From Acetobacterium wieringae (lineage in GTDB: Bacteria > Bacillota > Clostridia > Eubacteriales > Eubacteriaceae): 64,000 bases of DNA. Below, piece after piece: positions 9,155 through 17,767 of this stretch; positions within the stretch are counted from its first letter, which is position 1, and every line of letters starts with the position of its first letter. The notes below the pieces were generated by a model that was given only the letters and a program-made list of their open reading frames with translations, was not told the DNA's origin and made no database searches. The position numbers and the translations under genes are program-made. The DNA is taken from the NCBI RefSeq assembly GCF_001766835.1, contig NZ_LKEU01000035.1:124001-188000 (forward strand). Reading direction: 5' to 3'.

Positions 9155-10354
9155 ATGGAAAAAAGTAATAACAGTAGTCTATGGGTTCAGATCGCTGCAT
9201 TGTCGGTTGCATTACTGATGTATACAACCAGCATGACGACACCGGCATTAGCCGAAATTGCAAAAGCATTTCCTGATGCGGCGCCGGAGACAATTAAATT
9301 ATTGTCAACCATTCCTTCGCTGATGATGGTGTTCTTTGCCCTGATTTCCGGTAAGTTGACCCAATACATAAGTATTAAGAAAATTATTTCCATTGCGATG
9401 GTTTTAATTTTTATCGGTGGGATTCCATCAGCATTCATTGGAAATCTTCAATTTATGATATTTATGAGGTTTGTCTTCGGTGCTGGATACGGCTTGGTTT
9501 TCCCAATGGCATCGGCGGTCATTACAGACCTCTACTCTGGCCAACAGGCGAACAAGCTGATGGGCTTCAAGAGTGCGGTTGGTGCAGCGGCAGGAATGGT
9601 TTTCCAGATGATGGGTGGCATGTTGGCCGCATATAATTGGCGTTTTTCATTTCTTGGTTTTTTACTGGTGATTCCAATTGCGCTGATTATCTGGTTTAAA
9701 CTCCCGGATACCGGGGTTAAAAAACCGGAAAAAGTCGACGATTCGGCGATAAAAGAAAAGAAAGTAACAACGATGACCTACATTCTAGCAGTTGCTTGTG
9801 GGTTGGTTAATATGGTTCAATTCAGTTTTATGACAAATGTGGCCATGGTTATGAAAGCGGATGGAATTGGTAATGCTACGCAATCCGCCACAGTTCTGAG
9901 TATTTTTACGGCTTCAGCATTTGTGGTGGGGTTACTCTATGGAAACATTGCTAAACGATTAAAACAGTATAGTGCTTCATTCGGTGTTTTGTGTGTGGGG
10001 TTGTCCTTTGTGATTTTGCTCTCAGCGAACAGCCTGACATTGCTCATTCTGGGCGCCATTATTTTTGGAATTGGATTTGGAATTTTTAACCCTGCGATTG
10101 TGATGGCTGTAGCTGCCAGTGCAACAAGCCCGAAATATGCGGCGGTGGCCATTTCAATTTATGTCAGTGGAACCGGGATTGGACAGTTTTTGTCACCTTA
10201 TGCTCTGAAATTTTTACGTGAGACATTTAATTTAACATCGGCACGGGCAGACTGGCAAATTGCAGCACTTACACTAATACTTGGTAGCATTATTTCAATG
10301 GTATTGGTAGCAATAAAAATTAAAAATAGCGTCGAGATCAAGCAAACGGTTTAA
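9155..10354 (+). CDS. Major facilitator superfamily transporter
   Basis: A polytopic membrane protein of 399 residues with about 12 hydrophobic segments and MFS-like features: a loop after segment 2 with SGKLTQYISIKK, and GxGxGxxFP in segment 4 (FGAGYGLVFPMASA). It probably exports or imports a small molecule by ion coupling, but substrate cannot be read from the sequence. The open frame extends to an ATG at 9098, but the Met at 9155 has GAAAGG 8 nt upstream and starts directly before the first membrane segment, so I use it. The upstream TetR gene is a possible regulator. Confidence 0.85.
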   Translation: MEKSNNSSLWVQIAALSVALLMYTTSMTTPALAEIAKAFPDAAPETIKLLSTIPSLMMVFFALISGKLTQYISIKKIISIAMVLIFIGGIPSAFIGNLQFMIFMRFVFGAGYGLVFPMASAVITDLYSGQQANKLMGFKSAVGAAAGMVFQMMGGMLAAYNWRFSFLGFLLVIPIALIIWFKLPDTGVKKPEKVDDSAIKEKKVTTMTYILAVACGLVNMVQFSFMTNVAMVMKADGIGNATQSATVLSIFTASAFVVGLLYGNIAKRLKQYSASFGVLCVGLSFVILLSANSLTLLILGAIIFGIGFGIFNPAIVMAVAASATSPKYAAVAISIYVSGTGIGQFLSPYALKFLRETFNLTSARADWQIAALTLILGSIISMVLVAIKIKNSVEIKQTV

Positions 10355-10390
10355 TGCGGGATTAGTGGCAAATAAAGACGAATAAAAAAG

Positions 10391-10424
10391 AGACAGTAGT
10401 AAATAGTTACTGCTGTCTTTTTAG
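10391..10424 (+). terminator. Bidirectional terminator between convergent MFS and dxr genes
   Basis: A 12-bp stem (arms 10391-10402 and 10407-10418, one G-T pair) with an ATAG loop is followed by T residues on the plus strand and, read on the minus strand, by CTTTTTTA. It can serve both converging genes. Confidence 0.85.
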
Positions 10425-10473
10425 TTGCAGAAGATGTCGCTTAAAAGAAGTACCATTTCTGGATCGTAAGTGC

Positions 10474-11625
10474 TTAGTTATAAGCGTTTGAAATTTCCCG
10501 GGCCCAAGCATCTGCCGCCAGTACATCATCAAGATTGGGATGGACAATCACCTGATGTTGTTCCATCACCTGCCGGTTGATTCGGGGAATGTCGAGAAAA
10601 CTGATTTCCTGATTTAAAAATCGAGACACAGCAATCTCGTTGGCGGCATTAAGGACACAAGCCATGGTGCCACCAATTTCCAGGGCATCATAGGCTAACT
10701 GTAAGCAGGGAAAGGCGATCCGATCAGGTTCGGAAAAGGTCAGCTCACGAATCTGGCTAAAATCCAGAGCGGGTCGATTGTTGGCGACCCGTTCGGGATA
10801 AAAAAAAGCGATTTGAATCGGTAGGGCCATATCCGGCAGCCCCAATTGAGCGATGGTGGAATGGTCGATAAATTCCACCATTGAGTGGACAATGCTTTGA
10901 GGATGAACCACCACGTCAATCTGATTATTGCGCAGATTAAAAAGCCATTTAGCTTCGATGACTTCAAGCCCCTTGTTCATCAGGGTGGCTGAATCAATCG
11001 TGATTTTTTTTCCCATCGACCAGTTGGGATGCTTCAAGGCCTGGGCCAGTGTAACCGACTCCAGCTGTTTGTGGCTGTATCCCCGGAAAGGCCCGCCGGA
11101 AGCGGTAATAATGATCCGATCAATTTCTTCATGTTTATTGCCCATCAGACATTGAAAAATGGCACAGTGTTCACTGTCAACCGGAAGCAACGAAACCCCG
11201 CTGGCGGCTGCTGCATCCATTACAAGCTGGCCACCGGCTACCAGTGTTTCCTTGTTGGCCAGAGCAATGTCAATGCCTGCATTAATGGCGGCAAGAGTCG
11301 GTTGCAGACCAATCATTCCGGATACCGCCGTGAGCAGCAAATCATTTTCCGATGCCGTGGCAACGGCAATCAGGCCCTCTAAACCAGTTACCACGTCCAC
11401 CGCTAAACCCCTTTTTTTGAGGCGCTTTTCCAGTACCAGTGCAGTATCGCCATCCATCACACAGACAATCCGGGGTGAATAGGTGTCAATCTGTTTTTCC
11501 AGCAGATCAATGCTGGTATTGGTGGTTAAGCCGACAATATTTAAAACGTTGCTGTTTTCTGAAACCACTTCCAGGGCCTGGGTTCCAATCGAACCAGTTG
11601 ACCCGAGAATACTGATGTTTTTCAT
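10474..11625 (-). CDS. dxr: 1-deoxy-D-xylulose 5-phosphate reductoisomerase
   Basis: Dxr (IspC) converts DXP to MEP with NADPH, the first committed step of the MEP isoprenoid pathway. The N-terminus carries the NADPH motif ILGSTGSIGTQ, the metal/substrate site PVDSEHCAIFQC is mid-protein, followed by the flexible-loop region TASGGPF and the LNAANE motif. The length (383 aa) is normal. The minus-strand ATG has AAAGAGGT upstream. In many Firmicutes this gene is inside the uppS-cdsA-dxr-rseP-ispG operon; here it stands alone on the opposite strand, downstream of polC, so it must be transcribed independently. Confidence 0.96.
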   Translation of the reverse strand: MKNISILGSTGSIGTQALEVVSENSNVLNIVGLTTNTSIDLLEKQIDTYSPRIVCVMDGDTALVLEKRLKKRGLAVDVVTGLEGLIAVATASENDLLLTAVSGMIGLQPTLAAINAGIDIALANKETLVAGGQLVMDAAAASGVSLLPVDSEHCAIFQCLMGNKHEEIDRIIITASGGPFRGYSHKQLESVTLAQALKHPNWSMGKKITIDSATLMNKGLEVIEAKWLFNLRNNQIDVVVHPQSIVHSMVEFIDHSTIAQLGLPDMALPIQIAFFYPERVANNRPALDFSQIRELTFSEPDRIAFPCLQLAYDALEIGGTMACVLNAANEIAVSRFLNQEISFLDIPRINRQVMEQHQVIVHPNLDDVLAADAWAREISNAYN

Positions 11626-11858
11626 ATTTACCTCTTTAAAAACGTAATTCTATCAATTTTTTTAAAATCATATAATAGTATTCTTAAAAATAAGAGATAA
11701 ATCATAAGAAAAGCCGTTTATTATTTATTGTGTTCGGTTTATTCCATGTTATTGATCAATCATTTCAATAATGTATCTCAAACAAGAAAAAATTTCCATT
11801 TATTCAGCCATTTCGATGGCATATAATCATGTAAACGAATAATTTTGGAGGTGTTCTT

Positions 11859-13007
11859 ATGGCAAGAACCTATTATTTTCCACCAGTAGTCATTATGGAA
11901 CCGGGAGCAATTGAACTGATTGCGCCAGAGATCAAACGTATGAACGTGAAAAAAGCCTTAGTTGTAACCGATAAGGTACTTGTTGAAGCAGGTATTGTTC
12001 AAGATGTACTCAATGTATTAGATGGAGCAAAAGTTCCGTATGCCTTATTTTCAGATGTTAAACCCAACCCTACTGTTACCAATGTAAATGCTGGTCTTCA
12101 GGCTTTACAGGAAAATGAATGCGATTTTGTCGTCAGTATCGGCGGGGGATCGCCCCAGGATACCGCCAAAGGAATTGCCATTCTGGCTACCAATCCCGGG
12201 GATTTACGGGATTACGAAGGCGTTGGCAAAACTGCCAATAAATCCCTGCCAATTGTGGCGATTAATACCACCGCCGGAACCGCCAGTGAAGCGACTATCA
12301 ATTATGTTATCACTGATGAAGAGCGTAAACTCAAAATGGTTATTGTTGATCCCAACTGTCTGGCAACCGTAGCGGTCAATGATCCGGTTTTAATGCTCAA
12401 AATGCCAAAATCATTAACGGCTGCCACCGGTATGGATGCGTTAACGCATGCCATTGAAGGTTATACCACAGCCGGTGCTTCACGATTCACTGATCTTTTT
12501 AATCTCGAAGCCATCAAAGCCATTTCTGGTAGCCTAAGACAGGCCGTTGAAGATGGTGATGATTTGGATGCCCGGGATGTCATGGCTTATGGTCAGTTTG
12601 TCACCGGGATGGGATTCTCGAATGGCGGATTGGGAATCGTCCATTCTATGGCGCACCAGTTAGGCGGATTCTATGATTTGCCGCATGGGGTTTGCAATGC
12701 CATTCTATTGCCTTATGTTACGGCGTTTAATGCTGACGCTGTTGGTGATCGACTAAAAGATGTTGCCCAGGCGATGGGCGTGGACACCAGTCGCCGTGAA
12801 CCGAAAGAAATCAATATTATGGCCATTGATGCCATAAAAAAACTCTCCAAAGATGTGGGGATTCCGGCCGGACTAAAAGAAATCGGGGTCAAAGAAGAAG
12901 ATTTCAGTGAATTGGCTGATCTGGCACTGGCCGATATTTGTACCGGTGGTAACCCCAAATGTCCAACTAAAGAAGACGTGATTGCGATCTACAAAGCAGC
13001 TTTTTAA
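11859..13007 (+). CDS. Iron-containing alcohol dehydrogenase
   Basis: A group III (Fe-type) NAD(P)-dependent alcohol dehydrogenase of 382 residues. The nucleotide-binding loop GGGSPQDTAKG is near residue 100, and the metal-binding region includes MDALTHAIEGY (near 192) and the His motifs AHQLGGFYDLPHGVCNAILLP (split around 263 and 275). The GGAGGTG ribosome site lies just upstream. The gene is flanked by its own promoter-like region and terminator, so it is monocistronic. In acetogens such enzymes interconvert aldehydes and alcohols, but whether the substrate is ethanol, butanol, lactaldehyde or another cannot be told from sequence. Confidence 0.9.
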   Translation: MARTYYFPPVVIMEPGAIELIAPEIKRMNVKKALVVTDKVLVEAGIVQDVLNVLDGAKVPYALFSDVKPNPTVTNVNAGLQALQENECDFVVSIGGGSPQDTAKGIAILATNPGDLRDYEGVGKTANKSLPIVAINTTAGTASEATINYVITDEERKLKMVIVDPNCLATVAVNDPVLMLKMPKSLTAATGMDALTHAIEGYTTAGASRFTDLFNLEAIKAISGSLRQAVEDGDDLDARDVMAYGQFVTGMGFSNGGLGIVHSMAHQLGGFYDLPHGVCNAILLPYVTAFNADAVGDRLKDVAQAMGVDTSRREPKEINIMAIDAIKKLSKDVGIPAGLKEIGVKEEDFSELADLALADICTGGNPKCPTKEDVIAIYKAAF

Positions 13008-13030
13008 GTTAAGCATTTTTTTACAAATAT

Positions 13031-13066
13031 AAAAAGACATTCTGAATTACTAGAGTGTCTTTTTTA
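13031..13066 (+). terminator. Intrinsic terminator of the alcohol dehydrogenase gene
   Basis: Stem AAAAAGACATTCT / AGAGTGTCTTTTT (arms 13031-13043 and 13052-13064, one G-T pair) with an 8-nt loop and a T-run. Confidence 0.85.
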
Positions 13067-13160
13067 TTATGAAAAAATTAAAAACATCGTATTATTAAAC
13101 ATTTTATACAAAATATTTTCAAGTTATTTTATTGTTTTTGTTTTAATTACGACAGGTTTA

Positions 13161-13169
13161 TGGTATAAT
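13161..13169 (+). promoter_or_regulatory. Extended -10 promoter of the first M23 peptidase gene
   Basis: TGGTATAAT matches an extended -10 (TGnTATAAT), placing the start about 75 nt before the gene. No good -35 is present; TTTTAA lies 17 bp upstream. Confidence 0.5.
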
Positions 13170-13252
13170 ACAACCGTTACAAAAATAATAAAATTACTGT
13201 AAAAGTAACAAATAGACAGGGTCACAATTATTAATTGTGGGAAAGGGGAAAA

Positions 13253-14482
13253 ATGAAAAAACATCGAGTTGTATCAGGTATCGTTACTGGTTCCCTGGTT
13301 TTGGCATTTTTAACAGCACCCGTCAATGCAGCTTCGTTAACCGAGCAGTTAGCTCAAAGTAATGCTCGACAGGCTGCAGCAAAGTATCAAGTCGACATGA
13401 CTCAGAATACCATCAATGGGATTGAGGACGAAATCGGCAAAGTCAATGAAGAAGTAAACCGGATCAATGGAATAATCGGCGCGATCAATGCCGATATATC
13501 TTCCATCGAAGCAAATATTGCAAAAAAACAGGAAGAGCTGAAAATTGCTGAGGCCAAGAAGCAAGAACAGGAAGCAGCCATGAGCGATCGGGTTCGGGCG
13601 ATGTATATGTACGGCAACGGCAGTATCATGGAATTTATTTTCTCAGCTTCAGATTTCTCGGATTTTATTACAAAATTAGATATGTCTCGTTACATTATGA
13701 CGGCAGACAAGGACTCCCTGAATGCTCTGGAAGAAACGAAAAAAGTGATCGATGAAAAGAAGCTGAGCATTGAGGCAGATCGATTAAAAACAGTAGCGAA
13801 AAAAACCGAACAGGAAGTTGTACTAACTCAACAGGAAGAAGTTTTGGCTCAAAAGGATCAGCTATTGGCCCAAAACCAGGCAGCCTTAGAAGAATACAAG
13901 GCCATTGAAGAAGCTGAAGCAGCCACATCGGCAGATATTGAAGGCCAGTTACAGGCCTATTACGAACAACAGCGGGCCGCCGCCGAGCAGGCAGCTCAAA
14001 ATAACGGCAGCACCGGTACGACGGATGGCTCGACAGGCGGGGATACGACCAATACTGGCGGTGGCGACAGCTCCGGTGGCGGATCAACGGCTCCTCCGGT
14101 ATATTCCAGTTCGTATGTCTGGCCATGCGATGGCAATATTACCAGTGAATTTGGCTGGCGAATCCATCCCATCTGGGGTGATTCCCGCTTCCATGCTGGC
14201 GTCGATATTGGCGCATCAACCGGGACACCGGTGGCCTGTGCCGGAAACGGAACTGTGATTTCAGCCGGTTGGAATGGCGGTTATGGAAACTGTGTCATTG
14301 TTGATATCGGCAATGGTTTGTCGGCAGTATATGCCCATTTAAGTGCAATTAATGTATCATCAGGTGAAACTGTTGCGGCCGGTCAGACCGTTGGAGCGGT
14401 TGGCAGCACTGGCGACTCAACAGGTGCTCATCTTCATTATGAAGTGCGTTTGTATGGATCGCCAATTAGTCCCTATATTTAG
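13253..14482 (+). CDS. Secreted coiled-coil M23 (LytM-type) peptidoglycan endopeptidase, EnvC-like
   Basis: The 409-residue protein has a signal peptide (MKKHRVVSGIVTGSLVLAFL, cleavage near VNA-ASL), a long charged coiled coil (about 30-230), a Gly/Ser/Thr-rich linker and a C-terminal M23 domain. The zinc/catalytic residues are present: HAGVD near 313 and HLH near 392. It should cut peptide cross-bridges in the wall. It is a close paralogue of the protein at 16496-17665; the two bracket ftsE-ftsX. In other bacteria FtsEX activates coiled-coil hydrolases (EnvC, CwlO, PcsB), so this is a likely FtsEX-controlled enzyme. An upstream TTG at 13235 is rejected because GAAAGGGG fits the ATG at 13253. 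Confidence 0.9.
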   Translation: MKKHRVVSGIVTGSLVLAFLTAPVNAASLTEQLAQSNARQAAAKYQVDMTQNTINGIEDEIGKVNEEVNRINGIIGAINADISSIEANIAKKQEELKIAEAKKQEQEAAMSDRVRAMYMYGNGSIMEFIFSASDFSDFITKLDMSRYIMTADKDSLNALEETKKVIDEKKLSIEADRLKTVAKKTEQEVVLTQQEEVLAQKDQLLAQNQAALEEYKAIEEAEAATSADIEGQLQAYYEQQRAAAEQAAQNNGSTGTTDGSTGGDTTNTGGGDSSGGGSTAPPVYSSSYVWPCDGNITSEFGWRIHPIWGDSRFHAGVDIGASTGTPVACAGNGTVISAGWNGGYGNCVIVDIGNGLSAVYAHLSAINVSSGETVAAGQTVGAVGSTGDSTGAHLHYEVRLYGSPISPYI

Positions 14483-14518
14483 AATTAATTTTTCCAACCG
14501 TTACACGGTATATATGAT

Positions 14519-14550
14519 GAGAAAAGATGAACAACGTCTTTTCTCTTTTT
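14519..14550 (+). terminator. Intrinsic terminator after the first M23 peptidase
   Basis: GAGAAAAGA (14519-14527) pairs with TCTTTTCTC (14537-14545) and is followed by a T-run. The rest of the gap to ftsE (14551-14862) is AT-rich; I see no gene and no promoter of good quality in it. Confidence 0.75.
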
Positions 14551-14862
14551 ATTTTGCCAATTGAATTTCTTAAATCAATAGAAAAACAGGAATTCGGACG
14601 AATTTCGATACATTTGTTACAAAATATTTATTTTTTTAATGAAATTATTCAAAAAGTATGCTAAAATGAATACAGTTTCAAATGAGGAATGATTTGAAGG
14701 CCAAAAAACGGACCAATACCCGGAAGTCTTTTTCAATTAACATTCTTTTGATTAAAATAATCTTAACTTGTCAAAAAACATTTAAGCAGAAAATAGGATA
14801 GCGCGTGTTAAAATGCCCTGTCAAAGCAAGCGAATGATAAGTAAATTAGGAGTGGCTAAGAT

Positions 14863-15552
14863 ATGATCGAATTTAAAAATGTAACCAAGGGTTACGATAA
14901 AAACAAGAGCGATGCGCTTAAAAACGTCAGTCTCTTTATTGATAAGGGTGAGTTTGTTTTTCTGGTGGGCCGAAGCGGGGCCGGAAAATCAACATTTATT
15001 AAGCTTCTTTTAAGAGAGATTGAAGCGACAGAAGGTTCAGTATACATTAATAATTTTAATGTCTCAAAATTGTCAAAAAAAGAAATCCCTTTCTTAAGAC
15101 GAAAAATGGGGATTGTCTTTCAGGATTTTCGGCTGCTGGAAAACAAAAGCGTCTATGAAAATGTGGCCTATGCCATGGAAATAATCGGAAAATCTGAAAA
15201 GCAGATCCAGAAACGGGTGCCGTTGGCTCTGGATATGGTTGGCTTATCCCATCGGATGAACCACTATCCCCATGAGTTATCTGGTGGTGAGCAACAGCGG
15301 GTGGTTATTGCCCGGGCGATTATTAACAACCCCTCTATTTTGATTTGTGATGAGCCGACCGGAAACCTTGATCCCGAAACATCCTATGAGATTATCAGTA
15401 TTCTGGAAGAAATCAACCGTAGAGGAACAACTGTGGTGGTGGTTACCCATGACCGGGAAATCGTTGATACCATGAAAAAACGGGTTTTGACATTGGAAGA
15501 CGGTGTTCTCAAAGTAGATGACGCGACAGGTAGGTACGGATATGAAGTTTAG
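14863..15552 (+). CDS. ftsE: Cell-division ABC ATPase FtsE
   Basis: FtsE is the ATP-binding subunit of the FtsEX complex, which uses ATP hydrolysis to switch on extracellular wall hydrolases at the division site. Walker A (GRSGAGKST) is near residue 36, the Q-loop region (FQDFRLLENKSVYENVAYAM) follows, the ABC signature LSGGEQQR is near 139, and Walker B (ILICDEPTGNLD) near 160 includes the catalytic Glu. Length 229 aa is typical. GGAG precedes the ATG. The gene overlaps the start of ftsX by 11 nt. Confidence 0.95.
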   Translation: MIEFKNVTKGYDKNKSDALKNVSLFIDKGEFVFLVGRSGAGKSTFIKLLLREIEATEGSVYINNFNVSKLSKKEIPFLRRKMGIVFQDFRLLENKSVYENVAYAMEIIGKSEKQIQKRVPLALDMVGLSHRMNHYPHELSGGEQQRVVIARAIINNPSILICDEPTGNLDPETSYEIISILEEINRRGTTVVVVTHDREIVDTMKKRVLTLEDGVLKVDDATGRYGYEV

Positions 15553-16459
15553 TTCCATTAAAACAATGCCCAAAAATGTTGTCCGGGATACCTTAAAAAG
15601 CATTGAACGAAATAACCTGATGAGTGCGGCTTCGGTGCTGTCGGTAATTGCTGCGTTGATTATCCTGGGGATTTTTCTGATCTTAACCATCAATGTTCAG
15701 GAAGTGACCAAAGATGTGGAATCGAAACTGGAACTGAAAATCTTTCTCCAGTCCGATTTTACCGACACTCAAAAAGCAACCATAGAACAGGCTTTGGAGA
15801 AAAGTGACCTGATTGAAGAAGTTACCTTTGAAAGTGCCGAAGAAGCTTTGGAAAAGTTCACCGTCAGTCTGGAAGATTATGCGCCGCTGCTCAGTGGTTA
15901 TAATTCAGAAAACAACCCAATGCCAGCATCCTTTGTTGTCCGGGTGACTGATCCGGATGATATGGATGAAGTTCAAACCCTGGCCATGTCGTTTGAAGGC
16001 CAAGGGGTTGAGTACGTCCGATATGGTCAGGAATATGTGGAAGCACTGGTGAGTTTCAATAAATTTACCAATACTTTAAGTATAGTGGTATTGGTGGTGT
16101 TATCAATGATTTCCATCTTTATTATTTACAATACGATTAAATTAACCGTTTTTGCAAGACGACGGGAAATTGGCATTATGAAATATGTGGGTGCAACCAA
16201 CGCCTATATCCGGGCGCCGTTCATTCTGGAAGGGACGCTGTTGGGGTTGATGGGAGCCATTGTTGCTTTCCTGATTATTCGGATCACCTATTATTATATT
16301 TTGGGATTAGTTGGCGGAAATTTATTTTTGCCAGTGGATGCCAGTTTGGCTTCTCCCGATGCAGTGATGGGACAATTGATTTTCTTCTTCCTGATTTACG
16401 GAGGGTTTATCGGTGCCGTTGGTAGCGTATTTGCGATTCGCAAATTCTTGGATGTATAA
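15542..16459 (+). CDS. ftsX: Cell-division membrane protein FtsX
   Basis: FtsX is the permease-like partner of FtsE, with four membrane segments and a large extracellular loop between the first two (about residues 50-170) that contacts wall-hydrolase effectors. The C-terminal half shows the typical ARRREIGIMKYVGATNAYIR motif after the second membrane segment. I place the start at the ATG at 15542 because AGGTAGG lies 7 nt before it; an in-frame ATG at 15518 lacks a ribosome site. Overlap with ftsE indicates coupled translation. A paralogous M23 peptidase follows within 40 nt, so the three genes are probably one transcript. Confidence 0.94.
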   Translation: MKFSSIKTMPKNVVRDTLKSIERNNLMSAASVLSVIAALIILGIFLILTINVQEVTKDVESKLELKIFLQSDFTDTQKATIEQALEKSDLIEEVTFESAEEALEKFTVSLEDYAPLLSGYNSENNPMPASFVVRVTDPDDMDEVQTLAMSFEGQGVEYVRYGQEYVEALVSFNKFTNTLSIVVLVVLSMISIFIIYNTIKLTVFARRREIGIMKYVGATNAYIRAPFILEGTLLGLMGAIVAFLIIRITYYYILGLVGGNLFLPVDASLASPDAVMGQLIFFFLIYGGFIGAVGSVFAIRKFLDV

Positions 16460-16495
16460 ATGATTAGACTTAGTCAAACACAGGAGGATTGTTGG

Positions 16496-17665
16496 ATGAC
16501 AAAAAAACATATTATTTCAGGCATAGTGGGTATGATGGTGACATTGGGGATACTGATATCTCCGGTTAATGCTGCATCCCTGACCGAACAGCTGGCAGAA
16601 AGTAATCAAAAACAGGCGGCTGCACAATACCAGATTGACATGACCCAGAATACGATTGCTGGTATCGAGGCCGAAATCGGCAAGGCCAACGAAGAAATGA
16701 GCCGAATCACGGGCGTCATTGATAAAATTAATTCTGAGATAGCCGTATTGGAAGCGAGCATTGCCAAAACTCAGGAAGAACTCAATATTGCCGAAGCCAA
16801 ACGGAAAGAACAGGAAGAAGCCATGAACGAACGTGTCCGTACTATGTACATGTACGGAAATGGTAGTATGTTGGAGTTTTTATTTACTTCATCCGATTTT
16901 GCCGACTTTGTTACCAAGGTTGACATGTCCCGCTATATCATTGAATCGGATAAGGCATCATTGGACGCTTTAGCTGAAACAAAGAAAATAATCGATGAAA
17001 AGAAAGCTAAAATTGAGGCCGACCGGCTGCAGACAGTTTCTAAAAAAACTGAGCAGGAAACGGCCTTAGCCCAGCAGCAGGAAATTAAAGCTCAGAAAGA
17101 CAGTCTCTTGGCCCAAAACCAGGCGATCGTCGCTGAGTATCAGGCAATTGTGGCGGCTGAAGCAGCCAACGCAGCGAGCATTGAAGCTCAGGTTCGGGAA
17201 ATGATGGCAGCCCAGGCAGCCGCTTCTGGCGGGTCAACCACTGGTGGCAGCACGACCTTTGTCCCATCAAACGGAACCTATCAATGGCCGTGTCCGGGCT
17301 ATTATCCATCCGCGGATGATGATTTCTTTGGTACCCGGTTGCACCCGATCTGGGGTGATTACCGGACCCACTATGGCGTCGATATGGGTGCCCCATCCGG
17401 AACACCGATCCTTGCTATGGGCAACGGTGCGGTGTTATCAGCCGGCTGGAACGGTGGTTATGGAAATTGTGTTATTGTTGATTTAGGTAACGGCCTCCAG
17501 GCCATGTATGCGCATATGAGTGGTTTTGCAGTATCAGCAGGCCAAACTGTCAACAAAGGCGATGTGGTTGGTTACGTCGGCTCCACCGGGGATTCCACCG
17601 GGGCCCATCTCCATTTCGGCGTACTTTCCGGCGGATCATTTGTTGATCCTTTAGGATATTTTTAA
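16496..17665 (+). CDS. Second secreted coiled-coil M23 peptidase, FtsEX-linked
   Basis: A 389-residue paralogue of the protein at 13253: signal peptide (hydrophobic core IISGIVGMMVTLGILIS, cleavage near VNA-ASL), coiled coil of about 200 residues, short Ala/Ser/Gly linker and a C-terminal M23 domain with HYGVD near 292 and HLHFGV near 370, so it appears catalytically competent. AGGAGG stands 8 nt before the ATG, and the gene begins 36 nt after ftsX, so it is very likely the direct effector of FtsEX. The N-terminal 200 residues are strikingly similar to the upstream copy, pointing to a local duplication around ftsEX. Confidence 0.92.
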   Translation: MTKKHIISGIVGMMVTLGILISPVNAASLTEQLAESNQKQAAAQYQIDMTQNTIAGIEAEIGKANEEMSRITGVIDKINSEIAVLEASIAKTQEELNIAEAKRKEQEEAMNERVRTMYMYGNGSMLEFLFTSSDFADFVTKVDMSRYIIESDKASLDALAETKKIIDEKKAKIEADRLQTVSKKTEQETALAQQQEIKAQKDSLLAQNQAIVAEYQAIVAAEAANAASIEAQVREMMAAQAAASGGSTTGGSTTFVPSNGTYQWPCPGYYPSADDDFFGTRLHPIWGDYRTHYGVDMGAPSGTPILAMGNGAVLSAGWNGGYGNCVIVDLGNGLQAMYAHMSGFAVSAGQTVNKGDVVGYVGSTGDSTGAHLHFGVLSGGSFVDPLGYF

Positions 17666-17692
17666 GCGAAACATTGTAGACTATAACGAAAG

Positions 17693-17735
17693 AACAGGAG
17701 AAAAGAATCATGATTCTTTTCTCCTGTTTTATTTG
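17693..17735 (+). terminator. Long perfect palindrome terminator after the ftsEX group
   Basis: Positions 17693-17728 form a perfect 36-bp palindrome (arms beginning AACAGGAG and ending CTCCTGTT) followed by TTTATTT. It ends the ftsE-ftsX-M23 transcript. Confidence 0.85.
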
Positions 17736-17767
17736 TATAATAATAAAATTTAGGATAAGGTGAAAAA

